Shown here one piece after another: positions 25,092-33,800 of a stretch of 64,000 nucleotides of DNA. Position 1 is the stretch's first letter; every line of letters begins with the position of its first letter. A program made the translations under genes and the position numbers. The notes under the pieces are model-generated. The model did not search any database. It was not told the DNA's origin and saw nothing but the letters and a program-made list of their open reading frames with translations. Origin of the DNA: CAYFJV01 sp964460605 (GTDB lineage Archaea; Nanobdellota; Nanobdellia; Woesearchaeales; GW2011-AR9); NCBI GenBank assembly GCA_964460605.1, contig CAYWPT010000001.1:1-64000 (forward strand). The letters run 5' to 3'.

Positions 25092-25693
25092 TGTGTTTCA
25101 CCTGCAACTTTTTCTTCTGATTTTGATTCTTCTTTTACTTCAGCAACAGGGGCTTCAACCTTAGTTTCTTCCTTTACCTCAGTGGTTTTTTCCCCAACTT
25201 TAGCTTCTGTCTTAGGGACTACTTTCTTAGCTTCTCTTTTTCTTGGAACAAACTTCTTTTTCTCTTTTGGAGTAAATTCTTCTACTTCAATTTCTAAGTG
25301 GGTTCTTTTAGGTGAACCGCGAACTCTCCCACCGGATTGTGGAATTGAAGCTTTGTTTGCAACAATTTTTCTTATTCTTAGATTACTAGCATCTAAACCA
25401 AGATCTTGAGCATTTGATTCTACTGAATTTAATAGTTTAAGGAATTGAGCTGCTGCATTAGGAGCATATCTTCCCGGACCAATACCTTTTTTGTGACCTA
25501 AGTCTCTGTGGTGACGTACAAAAGGAATAGCTTTCTTTAAAGCAACAGCATCTTCTAAGATTTTTTTAGACTCGCTAAGAGTTTTGTAACGTAAGTGACG
25601 ACTAATTTCAATTGAATGCTTTGTAGAGATTGGAAGAGAGCTCATTTTAGCACGAGCCATATGTCCTTTTTCCACATTTGTTTTAGTTGCCAT
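25088..25693 (-). CDS. rpl22: Ribosomal protein uL22 with long tail
   Basis: The first ~155 residues match archaeal uL22, with MSSLPISTKHSIEISRHLRY and KKGIGPGRYAPNAAAQFLKL and a C-terminal loop SGGRVRGSPKRTHLEIEVEE that lines the exit tunnel. A ~45-residue Lys/Glu/Val tail follows. It follows uS19 with a 9-bp spacer. Confidence 0.94.
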   Translation of the reverse strand: MATKTNVEKGHMARAKMSSLPISTKHSIEISRHLRYKTLSESKKILEDAVALKKAIPFVRHHRDLGHKKGIGPGRYAPNAAAQFLKLLNSVESNAQDLGLDASNLRIRKIVANKASIPQSGGRVRGSPKRTHLEIEVEEFTPKEKKKFVPRKREAKKVVPKTEAKVGEKTTEVKEETKVEAPVAEVKEESKSEEKVAGETQ

Positions 25694-25702
25694 TATTTAT
25701 CC

Positions 25703-26083
25703 TTATCTTGCGGTTACCGCTTTGCTTGATCTTGTTGAACCTACACCTGCTGAACTATGTGTAACCATTTTTCTAGATAATGCAAACTCACCTAAACAGT
25801 GACCAAGCATTTCTAATGTGATTGTGATAGGTTGGTAAGCCTTACCAGTGTACACATGAATTGTTTCACCAAGCATAGTAGGAGTAATAACCATATTTCT
25901 ACTATGAGTTTTGATGTTACTCTCTCCTTTAGCTAATTTTTTCATTAAAGCTTCTTGATCTTGAGTAAGACCTCTTTGAAGACTTCTTCTTCTTCTTGCG
26001 GGAATTAACTTTAGGAACTCTTCGACACTAAGTCCTTTGACTTCTTCTTCAGTCATTCCTCGCCATTTCAATATTTTAGCCAT
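25703..26083 (-). CDS. rps19: Ribosomal protein uS19
   Basis: A 126-aa uS19 with SRNMVITPTMLGETIHVYTG and MLGHCLGEFALSRKMVTHSS, the signature close to the C-terminus that binds the small-subunit head and contacts uS13. Length and order (uL2-uS19-uL22) are as expected. Confidence 0.95.
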   Translation of the reverse strand: MAKILKWRGMTEEEVKGLSVEEFLKLIPARRRRSLQRGLTQDQEALMKKLAKGESNIKTHSRNMVITPTMLGETIHVYTGKAYQPITITLEMLGHCLGEFALSRKMVTHSSAGVGSTRSSKAVTAR

Positions 26084-26103
26084 TTTGTATACCTTTGATT
26101 AGT

Positions 26104-26808
26104 CTATTTATTCTTTCTTCCAGTACGCTTAGGAGCGATCTTACCTACTTTTCTTCCAGGAGGTGCGCTTCTTGGACTTTGAGTAGGTCTTCCTTTACTA
26201 TGAGATGAACTTCCACCGAATGGATGGTCCACTGAGTTCATAGATACCCCACATACTTTTGGATATAATTTGTTTCTTGCACGCATTTTCTTGAACTTTG
26301 TACCAGCTTTCAAGAATGGTTTTTCTGTTCTTCCTGAACCAGCTAAAGTTCCGATTGCTGCCCTACATTCAGGTAAAAATAATTTTTCTTTACGTGAAGG
26401 TAATTTGATTTTGATTCCTTTTTCAGTTTTTGAAAGTACTTTTGCAAAAGCACCAGAAGTTCTTACAAACTTCCCTCCATCACCAGGCCTTGCTTCAATA
26501 TTGTAAATTAAAGCCCCTTCAGGAATGTTTTTTAATTCTAATACATTACCAGTGTTTAATTCTGCTCCACCAACTTCTACAACATCGCCAACTTTGATGC
26601 CCTTAGGAGCTAAAGATAAAGCGAAATCACCTGATTCGAATTCAACAACCATCAAAGGTGCGCTGTGACCAGGACAGTTGATAAAATCTACCACAATACC
26701 TTTTCCTTGAGAATCATAATGCTTTGCAGCACCCTTGAATCTATGTCCAGGTGATTTGTAAGGCCCAGTGCCTCGTCCACGTCTTTGTTGAATTAGTCGT
26801 TTACCCAT
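26104..26808 (-). CDS. rpl2: Ribosomal protein uL2
   Basis: A 234-aa uL2 of archaeal size. It begins MGKRLIQQRRGRGTGPYKSP and contains GSGRTEKPFLKAGTKFKKMR and the conserved VDHPFGGSSSHSKGRPTQSP near the C-terminus, the region next to the peptidyl-transferase centre. It follows uL23 by 9 bp. Confidence 0.96.
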   Translation of the reverse strand: MGKRLIQQRRGRGTGPYKSPGHRFKGAAKHYDSQGKGIVVDFINCPGHSAPLMVVEFESGDFALSLAPKGIKVGDVVEVGGAELNTGNVLELKNIPEGALIYNIEARPGDGGKFVRTSGAFAKVLSKTEKGIKIKLPSRKEKLFLPECRAAIGTLAGSGRTEKPFLKAGTKFKKMRARNKLYPKVCGVSMNSVDHPFGGSSSHSKGRPTQSPRSAPPGRKVGKIAPKRTGRKNK

Positions 26809-26817
26809 TTTTTAAGT

Positions 26818-27135
26818 CTAAATAAATCCTAAATCTGCACTTACATCAGATGCAAGGAATTCATCAGTTAATTTCACATGTGCTTTTTTCTTTCCAGTGA
26901 AAGAGTTTTGCACATTGACACTAGCAACTTTAACTTTAAATAGAGTCTCAACCGCAGTTTTAACATCTTTTTTAGTTGCCCTTGGATGTATAGCAAAAGT
27001 CAAAATGTTGTTGTACTCAATATCACGAATACACTTTTCAGTAGACAAAGGAGATTTTAGAACCATGTAAGGGTCTAAAGGTTCTTGAAGTAAGTTTTCT
27101 TGCTTCTTTTCCACTAATTTTTTTGCTTCTGCCAT
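26818..27135 (-). CDS. rpl23: Ribosomal protein uL23
   Basis: The 105-aa protein ends in an archaeal uL23 fold: KSPLSTEKCIRDIEYNNILTF, AIHPRATKKDVKTAVETLFK and KVASVNVQNSFTGKKKAHVK. It forms a docking site for SRP at the tunnel exit. A ~25-residue N-terminal extension precedes the conserved part. Confidence 0.95.
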   Translation of the reverse strand: MAEAKKLVEKKQENLLQEPLDPYMVLKSPLSTEKCIRDIEYNNILTFAIHPRATKKDVKTAVETLFKVKVASVNVQNSFTGKKKAHVKLTDEFLASDVSADLGFI

Positions 27136-27144
27136 TTTTTATGA

Positions 27145-27951
27145 TTATAAATATAATTTTTTCTCAGCTAATGTATCAATTGCTGCTTCTGTCCATAAAG
27201 TAACTCTTCCAGCTTGTGCACCAGGGGCTAAAACATTACAGTTTAAACTGTTAGCTTTAACAACATCTAATCCAGCAATGTTTCTTGCTGACTTCTCTAA
27301 GGCACAATCATCTGAAACTACAACTAAAACTCCTTTTTTTCTTTGGTATTTTCTTGCCCGGCTTTTTCCTCTTCCTGCTCTGACTTTCTTTTGAGCTGAT
27401 CTTTCTAACTCTTCAGTAAATCCTAATGAAAGTAAGGTTTTTTTGATTTCAGATGTTTTGCTTAAAGTTTCTACATCTGAGCCGATAATGAAAGGATAAG
27501 CTTCAGGAACTTTGTGTCCACGGGCACTCACTAAACCTTTGTCAACTGTAGCTGCAATCGCTGACCGGATAGCTTTTCTGTTTTCTTTTTTGTTAATTTT
27601 TTTATCCCATTGTTTTTCTGCTTTAGGAGGATGTGATCTTCGTCCACCTCTAGTTTGAGGTGAAAATGCCCCTACCCAGAAGAATCTTGTTCCCCTTCTT
27701 GAATGGATTTTTCTATTAACTCTACTAATTCCAAAACCATAACATCCACGATACTTTCTTCTTCGTTTACTTAACTTTGAAGAGTGCCTCATACCAGCTT
27801 TAGGATCAGCACCATAAGCTTGACGTGCTGCACTGTGCAGAGCATGGACTGCTCTTTTGATTAAGTTTGGCCTGTATTCCTCAGTAAATTGAGCAGGTAA
27901 ACTCTTTTTCCCAGTTTCCTTGTTGTCTTTTGCTAGTATTTTTAGATCCAT
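27145..27951 (-). CDS. rpl4: Ribosomal protein uL4
   Basis: A 268-aa archaeal uL4 with RHSSKLSKRRRKYRGCYGFG and TRGGRRSHPPKAEKQWDKKI, the extended loop reaching the exit tunnel, and a C-terminal half ending LWTEAAIDTLAEKKLYL. It follows uL3 by 11 bp. Confidence 0.95.
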   Translation of the reverse strand: MDLKILAKDNKETGKKSLPAQFTEEYRPNLIKRAVHALHSAARQAYGADPKAGMRHSSKLSKRRRKYRGCYGFGISRVNRKIHSRRGTRFFWVGAFSPQTRGGRRSHPPKAEKQWDKKINKKENRKAIRSAIAATVDKGLVSARGHKVPEAYPFIIGSDVETLSKTSEIKKTLLSLGFTEELERSAQKKVRAGRGKSRARKYQRKKGVLVVVSDDCALEKSARNIAGLDVVKANSLNCNVLAPGAQAGRVTLWTEAAIDTLAEKKLYL

Positions 27952-27962
27952 TTTTGATTCCT

Positions 27963-28943
27963 TTATTGTGAGATGTAAGTTACTTCGAGTGCACCTTTGA
28001 AAACATTTGCTGCTTTAGGCCTTGGCCTGATTGCTGCAGTTAATAATACTGGGGCCTTTCTTGGTCCAGCAACGCCACCTTTGATTAATACATAAGTGTT
28101 TTTTACTGCACCATATTTGTGAAGTCCAGATTTAGAATTTACTTCTTCTGGATTTTCGCCTGATTTTAAGATTTGTTTATTATATTCAGTTCTTTGGTGG
28201 TAACCCATTTTACCTGGTTGAGCTACACGATAATCTACTCTTTTAGGAGTCCATGCACCTAAGTTACCAATACCACGTTGACCTTTCTCGGACTTGTGGT
28301 GTTTTAATGGTGTTCCGTACCTTTTAGTTGTACCTTGGAAACCCTTTCCCTTAGTTACAGCGTGTACGTCAACTAAAGCCCCATCCGCAAAAACATCAGA
28401 GGTTTTGATTTCTTTACCTAAATTTTCTTTAGCGTAAGATAATTGATCGTCTTTGCTTCCACCAATTGCTAATTCGGTTACTTTTGCTTTTTTAGCACCG
28501 GTACTTGTTTTGCTCGGATTTGAAACTACCAATAACCTTAGATAGTCAAATTCTACACCTTCTAATGATCCTGAGGCTGCGTTCGGTAAACTCAATAATT
28601 TTGATAATGATTTTTTAGTATCTTTTGGAATTTCGCTAGCGAATACTTGGCCAACTTTTTTAGCGCCACGTGCGCCTTTTTTGTATAGAGAAACAGCGTA
28701 AACAAACATTGGAGGGCAATCAAAGATTGTTACAGGTAAAGCAATTTTCTCGCCTTTAGTTGCTGACTTTGCTCTGTTGTCAACAGCCATGATATGAGTC
28801 ATACCTGCTTTGTAAGCGATAAAACCCAAAGGTTTAGCATCCTTGGTATTAGTCCAGGATCTCACTCTAACAAAACTATGCCTAGATCTCTTTCTAGGCC
28901 AAAATTGCATACTTCCCCTTCGTGGACTTCCTGTTTTTCCCAT
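27963..28943 (-). CDS. rpl3: Ribosomal protein uL3
   Basis: A 326-aa uL3 of archaeal/eukaryal type. It has the conserved start SPRRGSMQFWPRKRSRHSF, the central TKGKGFQGTTKRYGTPLKHH loop near the peptidyl-transferase centre and KRVDYRVAQPGKMGYHQRTE. It is the first gene of the superoperon, transcribed towards uL4-uL23-uL2. The promoter and a long leader lie at 28944-29162. Confidence 0.96.
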   Translation of the reverse strand: MGKTGSPRRGSMQFWPRKRSRHSFVRVRSWTNTKDAKPLGFIAYKAGMTHIMAVDNRAKSATKGEKIALPVTIFDCPPMFVYAVSLYKKGARGAKKVGQVFASEIPKDTKKSLSKLLSLPNAASGSLEGVEFDYLRLLVVSNPSKTSTGAKKAKVTELAIGGSKDDQLSYAKENLGKEIKTSDVFADGALVDVHAVTKGKGFQGTTKRYGTPLKHHKSEKGQRGIGNLGAWTPKRVDYRVAQPGKMGYHQRTEYNKQILKSGENPEEVNSKSGLHKYGAVKNTYVLIKGGVAGPRKAPVLLTAAIRPRPKAANVFKGALEVTYISQ

Positions 28944-29162
28944 TTTATGTTAAATATCTCTTGTTTTATTGTGATCTTTAATAATATCTAACTCTCTTTT
29001 GCAGTCACAAACAGCCATTTCGTGCCTTTCATCGAGAAACTCTGATGATTAGCTTTTCAGGCCAGCTTCCTCCACGTTTATTTACTTATTTGTATAAGCA
29101 GTTTAAGCGTGAAACCCACATATTAAGCTTGATACAGCATGGGAACGCGGTTCCTTTATAAA
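28944..29162 (-). promoter_or_regulatory. Promoter and ~190-nt leader of the uL3 operon
   Basis: A TATA box TTTATAAA (29155-29162) is followed by the GC-richer palindrome GGAAC-CGC-GTTCC (29142-29154). The transcript likely starts near 29130, leaving an untranslated leader of about 185 nt, long for an archaeon. It contains a hairpin TCATCGAG-AAA-CTC(T)GATGA (29029-29048) enclosed by GCCT/AGGC (29024-29062). A ribosomal-protein binding leader is inferred. I found no ORF or tRNA in it. Confidence 0.5.
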
Positions 29163-29212
29163 ACTTTCTAGGGTTTAAAAGATAAATAAGAAAAAAACAC
29201 TATTATAAACTA

Positions 29213-29473
29213 CTAACTCTCAAAAACCTTCCTTAAATTAGATTCTACCACCACCCTATTCTTTTGAAAAACACGAACAGAGTCAAAACCCAATAAATCT
29301 ATCTTCATCCAACTCTTAGAACCACAATTACAGTCGTGAACAACATAATGCACTTCACCATCNNNNNNNNNNNNNNNNNNNNNNNNNNNNNNNNNNNNNN
29401 NNNNNGTACAATAAGAACAAGTTAACTTTTCTAAACCCTCAGATAGAGAAAAGTCATCTACCTCCTCAACCAT
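29213..29473 (-). CDS. Small zinc-ribbon protein, gapped
   Basis: An ~86-aa frame with CSYC before and CNCGS after a 43-N gap at 29363-29405. The two Cys clusters suggest a zinc ribbon, with a basic/hydrophobic C-terminal tail (FQKNRVVVESNLRKVFES). It is divergent from nop5. No family is recognised, and the gapped middle prevents more. Confidence 0.45.
   Translation of the reverse strand: MVEEVDDFSLSEGLEKLTCSYCXXXXXXXXXXXXXXXDGEVHYVVHDCNCGSKSWMKIDLLGFDSVRVFQKNRVVVESNLRKVFES
29363..29405. other. Assembly gap (43 N)
   Basis: A 43-base run of N inside the zinc-ribbon gene. Confidence 0.95.
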
Positions 29474-29531
29474 ATTATGAGAAATGTACAGAAGCTTTTT
29501 AAATATATCTCACTCTTGCTCGGTTAAGAAA

Positions 29532-30485
29532 ATGGTATATGTATACACAAACTTATTGGGGTCTTTCGTTTTCGACGAGAAATTCAAGGTGATTGGAGAA
29601 AAGAGGTTCAAATCTGCTTTTGATTTCCTAGAAAAAGAAAAATATGAAAAAGATCTACTAAAAAAACACAAAAAAGCAGAGTTAGCTAAAGGAGGAGCAC
29701 TCAAAAACATCCTTGCTTACTTTAAAGATAAAAAATATGCTAAAGAATTCTATCAAAGAAATTTACAATTAACTAGATTAAAAGTAAAAGAAAGCGTTAA
29801 CGAAGATAACTTAATATTCCAAACTATCGCTAACATTAACGATTTAGACAAAACTAACAATTTACTTGTAAAAAGATTACGAGATTGGTACAATTTATAC
29901 TTGCCAGAATTAGACAATGCTATTGGAGACCATGAAACTTTTGTAAACTTAGTACTTAAGAAAGATAAGAAAGCTTTACTTAAATCATTAGCAATAAAAG
30001 CCGAAGACAGCATGGGAGCAGATTTGAAGAAAAGAGACATTGATGAAATGATTATGCTCGCTAAACAAGTGGAAGGCCTTTATAAGATGAGAAAAACACA
30101 CACAGAATACTTAGAAGCGATCATGAAAAAATATTGTCCTAACTTCTTAGACGTTGCTGGGGTGACCATCGGAGCAAAATTGTTCGAACATGCAAAAAGT
30201 TTGAAACATTTAGCTTTATTACCTTCATCTACAATACAACTTCTAGGTGCAGAAAAAGCATTATTTAGACATATGAAAACAGGGGCACCATCACCTAAGT
30301 ATGGAGTACTATTTACACATCCTAAAGTACAAGGGGCCCGTCGTAATAAACAAGGTATGATGGCAAGAGTAGTAGCGAGTAAATTGAGTATAGCAGCTAA
30401 AGTTGATTTCTTTAGAGGAGATTATTTAGCTGATAAGTTGAATAAAGAGATTGAAGAGAAATTTAAAACAGTTTCTAGAAAATGA
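29532..30485 (+). CDS. nop5: Nop5 (Nop56/58) C/D box RNP core protein
   Basis: A 317-aa protein. The N-terminal domain starts MVYVYTNLLGSFVFDEKF, a coiled-coil follows, and the NOP domain contains GAEKALFRHMKTGAPSPKYG and ARRNKQGMMARVVASKLSIA. Nop5 bridges L7Ae-bound C/D guide RNA and fibrillarin for 2'-O-methylation. ATG 29532 is used because a TATA box TTTTAAATATAT (29497-29508) implies transcription from about 29528; longer in-frame starts precede it. The partner fibrillarin normally follows directly; here that position holds a decayed copy. Confidence 0.94.
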   Translation: MVYVYTNLLGSFVFDEKFKVIGEKRFKSAFDFLEKEKYEKDLLKKHKKAELAKGGALKNILAYFKDKKYAKEFYQRNLQLTRLKVKESVNEDNLIFQTIANINDLDKTNNLLVKRLRDWYNLYLPELDNAIGDHETFVNLVLKKDKKALLKSLAIKAEDSMGADLKKRDIDEMIMLAKQVEGLYKMRKTHTEYLEAIMKKYCPNFLDVAGVTIGAKLFEHAKSLKHLALLPSSTIQLLGAEKALFRHMKTGAPSPKYGVLFTHPKVQGARRNKQGMMARVVASKLSIAAKVDFFRGDYLADKLNKEIEEKFKTVSRK

Positions 30486-31150
30486 AATTGAATCGTCAAA
30501 ATACTCGTGACCATTACTGGTGGATTGAAAAACTAAGTAGAACTAACAAGTAAGACTAGTTGATAATAANNNNNNNNNNTATGCATTTTGTTGCAGTAAC
30601 CTCGTTTAGGAACCATATCTCGGTTGTTGAGTTTATTTGATGACCACGAATTCTATTGAGTCTGTAAAAACAAAATTTGTAAAAATAATTATTTAAAATA
30701 TTTAGACCAACACTTAGACAGTTGATCTGTCCTATTTGGTTAAAGAGATTAGAAAAAAGATGTTTTGTAAATTCTTAAAAGTTGCTGAATATGAACCAGA
30801 GATTATTTAGAAAAAAGTGAGAATCTATGCCCGCTCATCAGTTACTACCGTCGGCTATAAGGAAGCCATGGTGTTCACATAATCATCGCGAGATGCACTT
30901 CTCAATATGTTGATAATAACACTAATTTATATACTTAATGTTCAGAAGTTTCAAGAACTATTTCTTCCAAATAAGAACCCTTTAAATTCTTTTCACCAAA
31001 TTGATTTAATAAACCATATTGATAAGAGCAATAAATTGATAAACCAGAGAATAATAAAACCAAAGAAATTGCAGAACAAAATTTTCTTTCAATTGGACTG
31101 AAAGATTGAGATAGAACATAATATGAGCGTAATGGATGCTGAAGTTCAGG
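30482..31150 (+). pseudogene. Probable fibrillarin (flpA) pseudogene
   Basis: ATG 30482 overlaps the nop5 stop, the normal operon position of fibrillarin. It reads YWWIEKLSRTNK then stops; a 10-N gap follows. From 30817 one frame gives RIYARSSVTTVGY, KEAMVFT, then (after TAA) SSRDALLNM, NVQKFQEL and QIDLINHIDKSN. In order these resemble the SAM-binding LYLGASSGTTVSH, VYAVEFSPRVMRDL, DARKP and VDVIYQDIAQ segments. A further frame gives FLSIGLKD*DRT (cf. SIKARSID). Frameshifts and stops make it inactive. Family call is inference by motif order; 3' limit approximate. Confidence 0.55.
30570..30579. other. Assembly gap (10 N)
   Basis: Ten Ns within the decayed region after nop5. Confidence 0.95.
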
Positions 31151-31166
31151 CTCATAGTTACTTTTC

Positions 31167-32417
31167 TTACCCAACAATCATCTCCTCGTCGTCATCTTCT
31201 AAACGATAAACTTTCTCAATCGCTTGTACAATATCCTCTTGAGTAACAAAATCTCTTTTTCCCCTAATTGCAAAATAACCAGCTTCTGTGCACACTGCTT
31301 TTAACTCAGCACCAGAAAAACCATCAGTAAAAGCAACTATTTCTTTCATATTAACACCTTTCAAATTCATTCTAGCAGTATGAACTTTCAAAATTTCAGA
31401 ACGCCCTTTATCATTTGGTAAGCCAACTTCAATCAATCTGTCTAAACGTCCAGGACGTACAATCGCATGATCTAAAATATCTTTACGATTTGTAGCTGCG
31501 ATAACTTTAATCTCCCCTAAAGGATCGAAACCATCTAATTCTGCTAATAATTGCATAAATGTTCTATTAACTTCTCGTTCACCTGATGTACCAGTTTCTG
31601 TTCGCATTGCAGCTAAAGCATCAATTTCATCAATAAAGATTACAGCAGGTGATTTTCTTTTAGCTAATCCAAAAATTTCCTTAACTAATTTGCTTCCTTC
31701 ACCAATAAATTTCTGTACTAATTCTGAACCCACTATCTCAATAAAAGTTGCATCTGTACTATGCGCAATAGCTTTTGCTAAAAGTGTTTTTCCAGTCCCA
31801 GGAGGGCCATATAATAATACACCTTTAGGTGGAGTTATACCCACCTTTTCGAATAATTGTGGTTTTTTTAAAGGTAATTCAATAACTTCTTTTAATTCTT
31901 GAATAACATGCTTAAGACCACCAATTTCTTTCCAAGTCTCGCTTGGTTTTTCCATGATAACATATTTTTCAACTTCAAAATTACTTGTTGCATGAATCTT
32001 TTCTACAACGTTCAAAGATTTTTGTTCTACAAGAACTGAATCTCCTGCTTGAACTGCTTCAAGACTATCAGAGATATATGAATAAAATTTGTTTCCGTTA
32101 CTTAATTTGATTACAGCTTTATTGTCGTAAACATTAACAATTTCTGCTACAAGTAGTGCTGGCTTTTTGAAATTTTCAAGTTCACCATGAGTTTTGTTAA
32201 ACAATGCACGTAATAAGGAAGTTTCTTCTTCTAATCTACCTAAAGTTAAATTAAGCATTCTATTTTCTTCTTCTAATTTTCCTAAATATGCATCTTGTTG
32301 AGATTTAATCTCTGATGTATCTCGCTCTTCAACAACATTTTTTGAAAAAAGCTCTTGCTCCACTGGACTAACACTTTTCAAAGAACTTCCTTGGTTACGC
32401 TTCGCCATTATCTTCAT
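31167..32417 (-). CDS. pan: Proteasome-activating nucleotidase (PAN)
   Basis: A 416-aa AAA ATPase: N-terminal coiled coil (about 40-80), an OB domain (85-150), then the AAA module with Walker A GPPGTGKT, Walker B VIFIDEIDAL, and arginine fingers in RPGRLDRLIEV. PAN unfolds substrates and feeds the 20S proteasome. The C-terminus ends EEMIVG and lacks the hydrophobic-Tyr-x (HbYX) end that usually opens the proteasome gate. An alternative is a PAN-like ATPase with another partner. It converges with the decayed fibrillarin region. Confidence 0.88.
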   Translation of the reverse strand: MKIMAKRNQGSSLKSVSPVEQELFSKNVVEERDTSEIKSQQDAYLGKLEEENRMLNLTLGRLEEETSLLRALFNKTHGELENFKKPALLVAEIVNVYDNKAVIKLSNGNKFYSYISDSLEAVQAGDSVLVEQKSLNVVEKIHATSNFEVEKYVIMEKPSETWKEIGGLKHVIQELKEVIELPLKKPQLFEKVGITPPKGVLLYGPPGTGKTLLAKAIAHSTDATFIEIVGSELVQKFIGEGSKLVKEIFGLAKRKSPAVIFIDEIDALAAMRTETGTSGEREVNRTFMQLLAELDGFDPLGEIKVIAATNRKDILDHAIVRPGRLDRLIEVGLPNDKGRSEILKVHTARMNLKGVNMKEIVAFTDGFSGAELKAVCTEAGYFAIRGKRDFVTQEDIVQAIEKVYRLEDDDEEMIVG

Positions 32418-32462
32418 TATAATAACTTTATCTGTTTATAAAACTAATGCAAGAAATTTAGC

Positions 32463-32654
32463 TTAAAATATTTTTGTAATTGCTCCAGTCAATACCCCAA
32501 AAAGATCATTAATAGAAAGATCAAAGAGCAAAACAAGCAAAAAAGCTATGATTAAGAATGCTAAGCTAAAACGCATTACATAAGACATCACTTTACTCAA
32601 TGAGAGTAATAAGATTAAAATGACAATAACGCCAACTATAGTTGTGATATCCAT
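32463..32654 (-). CDS. Small two-helix membrane protein
   Basis: A 63-aa protein made of two hydrophobic segments (VGVIVILILLLSLSKVMSYV and FSLAFLIIAFLLVLLF). A TATA-like TTATATAA lies upstream. Function unknown; it could be a small membrane subunit. It precedes pan on the same strand. Confidence 0.45.
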   Translation of the reverse strand: MDITTIVGVIVILILLLSLSKVMSYVMRFSLAFLIIAFLLVLLFDLSINDLFGVLTGAITKIF

Positions 32655-32707
32655 ATAATCTTAAGAACTATAGAATTATATAATCTTTTCCATATTTAAA
32701 AGAAAAA

Positions 32708-33769
32708 TCACTTCTTCATATACACAGTACTGGTAGGGAAAGGGATATCAATCCTAGCTTTATTTAAAGCATTGTAAATAGCTTCAGTTGCTTCTACTTT
32801 TTTAGAATATGCATTTCTCCAATCATCAACCCAAATGTAAGCTTTGAAGTTTAATGCAAAATCACCCATATCTGTAAAAATAACCGCTGGTGCTGGATCT
32901 TTCATAATGCCTTCTATTTTCTTAACGGAATCTAAAACAGTTTTTTGTACTTTTTTCACATCAGTTCCATAAGCAACGCCAAAGCTCACTGCAGATCGAA
33001 TTTTAGAATTTGGCTTAGTATAATTTTGTATCCTAGAATTTGCCATATAGCCATTAGGAACATTAAGAATCTCATTGTCATAAGTTCTTATTTTTGTGCT
33101 TCTTAAAGTTATATCCATCACTTGACCAACTTCACCAGATTCTAATTTAATCTTATCCCCTACTTTTACTGTTCCATCAATCATGATAGAAACCCCACCA
33201 AAAATGTTTTTAAAAATGTCTTGAAGTGCCATACCAAGTACAATACCTAATATACCTGCGCCTGCTAAATAGGGGGTAATATCAATGCCCCAAATGTTTA
33301 ATCCCCATAAAAGTGCAATAATAACAAAAAGGATCTTTGAAGTTTTATGAAATAGTGGCAATAAAATTTCGTCTAAATCTGTTTTCGTTTTCTTTGCTAA
33401 AGCTATCCCCCATACATCAATAACCACATCTAATGCTCTTGCAATAATAAAAATAAAGACAAAAGCAGTTAATGTTTGTACAATACTAGTTATAATTCCA
33501 TTCCACCCAAGATATTCTAATGCTATTTGTAATCCGAATATTAAAATTAAATAGAATATTGGCTTTTTTGTTCTCTCAAAAATAATATCATCAACTTTTG
33601 TTTTTGTTTTGTTTGCAAATACCTGTAGAATATTCGCGAAAAGATACTGGAAAAGCTTTGCTAATACCCCAGTAAGCACTAAAATTGTAAGAGCTACAAG
33701 ATAGTCATTTTGGAATAAAAAGATGTGCTGGTTCAAAGCTACAAAGTTACTGATTGTCTCATTTAACAT
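32708..33769 (-). CDS. MscS-type mechanosensitive channel
   Basis: A 353-aa protein with several N-terminal helices, then the pore-lining helix GILGIVLGMALQDIFKNIFG, followed by the beta domain (VGDKIKLESGEVGQVMDITL) of MscS channels. It ends PFPTSTVYMKK. It relieves osmotic pressure. It is 54 bp after the small membrane protein gene region on the same strand, with no obvious link. Confidence 0.9.
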   Translation of the reverse strand: MLNETISNFVALNQHIFLFQNDYLVALTILVLTGVLAKLFQYLFANILQVFANKTKTKVDDIIFERTKKPIFYLILIFGLQIALEYLGWNGIITSIVQTLTAFVFIFIIARALDVVIDVWGIALAKKTKTDLDEILLPLFHKTSKILFVIIALLWGLNIWGIDITPYLAGAGILGIVLGMALQDIFKNIFGGVSIMIDGTVKVGDKIKLESGEVGQVMDITLRSTKIRTYDNEILNVPNGYMANSRIQNYTKPNSKIRSAVSFGVAYGTDVKKVQKTVLDSVKKIEGIMKDPAPAVIFTDMGDFALNFKAYIWVDDWRNAYSKKVEATEAIYNALNKARIDIPFPTSTVYMKK

Positions 33770-33800
33770 GATAAGTCAAGAATTGATTCTGTTTATAAAA

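Noticed and set aside
28882..28902. GCCTAGA...TCTAGGC palindrome in uL3
   Set aside because: Encodes conserved Arg/Lys residues (WPRKRSRH), so pairing follows from codon choice.
30935..31177. Minus-strand 80-codon frame over the decayed fibrillarin region
   Set aside because: It overlaps the pan stop, lacks conserved features, and its sequence is better explained by plus-strand fibrillarin fragments.
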